From G963676655 sp963676655 (GTDB lineage: Bacteria; Verrucomicrobiota; Lentisphaeria; Victivallales; Victivallaceae): 64,000 bases of DNA. Positions 61,850 to 64,000 of this stretch are shown here, piece by piece; the first letter of the stretch is position 1, and every line of letters starts with the position of its first letter. Location: positions 2,232,001-2,296,000 of the forward strand of contig CAXXKX010000003.1 in NCBI GenBank assembly GCA_963676655.2, in the 5' to 3' direction. Below the pieces are notes generated by a model. That model saw only the letters and a program-made list of their open reading frames with translations, was not told the DNA's origin and did not search any database. The position numbers and the translations under genes are program-made.

Positions 61850-62265
61850 TCCTTCTGTAAAAAAAACATTCATTTTAATTTTTAATTTTTGCGGGTCCTC
61901 TCGCTGGATATGAAATATGAATTCCTGTTTTATTTGTAATGTCCGGTTTCAGGAAGTATATTTAATGGATTTAATCCACTAAAGAGCTTTAATCGGGTTT
62001 TTCCTCATAACCGGGGTACTCAATTATATTGCTCCGAAAACTTAAATATGAGAGTCGTCAAAATACAAGATTTTGAACGCAAGTTGAACGTTGAAAGTTG
62101 AAAACAGGAAGAATACAATTTTTTTCATAATGCATTTATTACAAAAAATTAAAAATAAAGTCTTTCTCTTTAATAAAGCCTTCAACCTTTCACTTTCAAC
62201 TTTTAGCTATCTTGCAAAATAACTGTTTTGCAAGAGTCTGTTTAATATAACTGGAGATTATTACA

Positions 62266-63195
62266 ATGAAGGTATTGGTATTTGGCGGTACCGGCTGGAT
62301 CGGACATCGCATTGCTCTGGATTTCGCTGAAAACGGTTATGAAGTGACAATTTGCTCTAGGGGCGTCAAAAAGGACTTTGTCAATGATGTTGATTATATC
62401 AACATGATAACCGCCGATAAAAATAAATCTTCCGACGTGGAAAAGATATTTGAAGCGACCAGATATGATATAGTAATAGACTCGGTCCCTACCAAAGAAT
62501 CGGTTGAGGCGGTCTACAAATACGCCAGGGGCTTGAAACATTATCTGCATTGCAGCTCAACCGGCGGTTACGCCCCCCTGCCGTTTATTCCCTGTAATGA
62601 AACGGCCTATTATGAAGGTTTTGCCGGCGGTTGGAAAGCGACAAAAAAGCTGGTTGACAATCTGGTGCTGGAACTGTTCTTCAAACATGGCTTTCCGGCA
62701 ACGGTTATCAGGCCGTGTTATATAACCGGGCCCGGCAAACTGCCGCTTGACAACCTGGGCGGAAGACGTGAGGATTTTATTGCAGATATCTTGAATAATG
62801 TCACTCTGGACCTTCCGGGAACCGGCAATACATTGCTGCAGCCGATTCATGCGGATGATCTGGCTCGTTCATTTCTTCTGGCCGCGGAAGTGCCGGATGT
62901 CAGCAAGGGCCAGGTATATAATATCTGTCTTGAACGCGCGGTCACCCATAACCGCTATCTGGAGATTACCGCGGCGGCGCTTGGCACTACTCCGGTCATT
63001 AACTATATGACGGTTGACGGGATGCTGGAAAAATATCAGGGCAATATCCATGAAGTCGGCCTGTTGTTTTTTGCCGAACACATGTGCTACGATATTTCCA
63101 AAGCGAAAAACCAGTTGGGTTATTTCCCGGCCCATACCACTGAAGAGGCGATTGAAGAAACCGCTTTATGGGCAAAGCAGGAATTAGGCTTGTAA
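62266..63195 (+). CDS. NAD-dependent epimerase/dehydratase-like SDR protein
   Basis: A 309-residue extended or atypical short-chain dehydrogenase. The nucleotide-binding motif GGTGWIG lies at residues 7-13 and HCSSTGGYAPLP follows strand 5. The usual Tyr of YxxxK is replaced by Trp in GGWKATK. RPCYITGPG and LPGTGNTLLQPIHADDLARSFL are typical of nucleotide-sugar epimerase relatives. Without the Tyr it may be a weak enzyme, an isomerase of another type or a binding protein. GGAG precedes the ATG. The ABM-domain gene follows 11 bases later. Confidence 0.87.
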   Translation: MKVLVFGGTGWIGHRIALDFAENGYEVTICSRGVKKDFVNDVDYINMITADKNKSSDVEKIFEATRYDIVIDSVPTKESVEAVYKYARGLKHYLHCSSTGGYAPLPFIPCNETAYYEGFAGGWKATKKLVDNLVLELFFKHGFPATVIRPCYITGPGKLPLDNLGGRREDFIADILNNVTLDLPGTGNTLLQPIHADDLARSFLLAAEVPDVSKGQVYNICLERAVTHNRYLEITAAALGTTPVINYMTVDGMLEKYQGNIHEVGLLFFAEHMCYDISKAKNQLGYFPAHTTEEAIEETALWAKQELGL

Positions 63196-63206
63196 AGGAG
63201 TATATT

Positions 63207-63500
63207 ATGTCCGATGAAATTACGATAGTCGTTCCGATCAATGCTAAACCGGAATATCGCGAAGAGGTCGAAAATACCTTGCGGGAACTGGCCAGGTTGA
63301 CAAATCTGGAAGCGGGCAATGTCTGTTATGTCCTGCATCAGGCTCAGGACAACCCGGATCAATTTATTATCTATGAAAAATGGCAGAACCAGAATGCTTT
63401 GGATTTCCACATGAATCAGGAATATTTAAAATCTTTCCTGGCGCAAAGCGACCGCTTGTTGTCGGAGGACATCAAAGGAACAATTTGCCACGAGATTTGA
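63207..63500 (+). CDS. Antibiotic biosynthesis monooxygenase (ABM/YgiN-like) domain protein
   Basis: A 97-residue single-domain ferredoxin-like fold of the ABM family (EITIVVPINAKPEYREEVENTLRELA, NPDQFIIYEKWQNQNALDFHMNQEYLKSF). Members are quinol monooxygenases, heme-degrading enzymes or sugar-related small proteins. Start ATG 63207 has AAAGGAG 6 bases upstream. It is cotranscribed with the SDR, so it may act on the same metabolite. Confidence 0.88.
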   Translation: MSDEITIVVPINAKPEYREEVENTLRELARLTNLEAGNVCYVLHQAQDNPDQFIIYEKWQNQNALDFHMNQEYLKSFLAQSDRLLSEDIKGTICHEI

Positions 63501-63695
63501 TTCTCGGATATAATCCATTCCTGAAGCAGAAAACCGCTGTCGGCTTAACCAACAACTGGTATCTGACGGCAGCTTTTCCGCAGAATAGTTACAATCCCAA
63601 TAATAATTTAGTTGTAGGCCGGTATGATACTATTTTGAGATGATCATATGCTCGTGGATTTTAAATAAGAATTTTTAGGGTCTTGAGTTCAAGTT

Positions 63696-64000
63696 TTATT
63701 TGTTGAAATAATCGATCATGGATAAGACGGTATAATCATTATCATAAAGATATTTCATACATTTTTTGAAAAACGCTTCGGAAGTCGAAACAAAATCATG
63801 TACCTCGTCCGGAACCCCGTGAAATACCAGTACCACCGCGTTATCATCACGACAATATTGCAATGCTCGATAGAAGGCCAACTCGTCGTCCTTCTGCAAA
63901 GGGAAGGCGGGGACCCGGAACGGAGAATCAATTTTTTTGTCCCAGGCCCTGAGTTCAGTTGTTCGGGCCAGACTGAACCCGTGATCTTGTAATTCCGGTA
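63696..64000 (-). CDS. Polysaccharide deacetylase family protein, C-terminal part (5' end outside window)
   Basis: The minus-strand frame is open from the right edge to the stop at 63696, about 100 residues. AVVLVFHGVPDEVHDFVSTSEAFFKKCMKYLYDNDYTVLSMIDYF matches the C-terminal part of NodB-type polysaccharide deacetylases of PVC bacteria, in which HGVPD is a familiar block. An internal TTG at 63899 is not the start. The family removes acetyl groups from GlcNAc or related polymers. The catalytic N-terminal motifs are outside the window. Confidence 0.7.
   Translation of the reverse strand, partial: PELQDHGFSLARTTELRAWDKKIDSPFRVPAFPLQKDDELAFYRALQYCRDDNAVVLVFHGVPDEVHDFVSTSEAFFKKCMKYLYDNDYTVLSMIDYFNK

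Larger units (their letters stand above)
61774..62265. other. Divergent intergenic region (492 bp)
   Basis: Holds the GntR promoter and tandem operator (61795-61849), a pair of inverted CAACTTTCAA-type stretches (about 62080-62105 and 62179-62200) and a perfect hairpin CTTGCAAAA-TAACTG-TTTTGCAAG at 62211-62234, 31 bases before the SDR gene. No gene seen. Confidence 0.6.

Noticed and set aside
63380..63643. 87-codon frame overlapping the ABM-domain gene end
   Set aside because: It lies mostly in another frame of the ABM gene and lacks its own ribosome site and recognisable features.

Overview
The window looks like a chromosomal segment of a Lentisphaerota (Victivallales-like) bacterium of the PVC superphylum. 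The basis is style, not a marker-gene tree. There are nine short-leader FTLIE pseudopilins, most with a C-terminal H-X9-DG motif, large secreted glycoside-hydrolase-like proteins built from CBM, LamG-like and TIM-barrel parts, and a TIGR04073-like protein typical of PVC genomes. No rRNA, tRNA, CRISPR array, transposase or phage gene was recognised.

Layout. 1-3514: 3' part of leuS, a small membrane protein and a SAM methyltransferase. 3682-8775: LacI regulator, pseudopilin and a secreted GH that is split by a frame change at an A10 run. 9058-17489: a housekeeping-like block with a secreted ankyrin protein, uxaC, an EF-G, a single-domain response regulator, a TIGR04073-like protein and a sirtuin. 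17840-21929: secreted GH-A hydrolase, pseudopilin, GntR regulator. 21934-27592 (minus strand): LacI, pseudopilin, DUF4838 protein, pseudopilin, CBM protein, with vestiges of missing genes between them. 28016-33080: GntR, pseudopilin, DUF4091 protein. 33163-41753: AraC divergent from a pseudopilin, sialidase-like protein and two GH42-like proteins. 42144-52556: pseudopilin, GH130, LacI, pseudopilin, giant GH-like protein, unknown secreted protein and two Gfo/Idh/MocA oxidoreductases. 52567-61849 (minus strand): GntR, pseudopilin, GH42-like protein, small secreted protein and GH42-like protein, the last three overlapping by ATGA. 62266-64000: SDR, ABM-domain protein and a partial polysaccharide deacetylase.

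The main theme is a repeating cassette. All seven sugar-type regulators in the window (three LacI, three GntR/LacI hybrids, one AraC) sit next to a pseudopilin gene that leads, or sits inside, a block of secreted glycan-active proteins. No SusC/SusD pair, ABC importer or other transporter is present. The inference is that these are Lentisphaerota glycan-utilisation loci in which a locus-specific pseudopilin occupies the position that outer-membrane uptake proteins hold in Bacteroidota PULs. None of the nine pseudopilins has the Gly normally found just before the prepilin-peptidase cleavage site.

Several promoters with candidate operators can be read directly. The clearest are two promoters, each bracketed by palindromes built on TAAATCGATTTA with identical 54-bp centre-to-centre spacing, in front of the GH130 gene and its neighbouring LacI gene. 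The DNA also records locus turnover: a tandem duplication of a pseudopilin-DUF4838-CBM unit followed by complementary losses, and several dispersed non-coding repeats.
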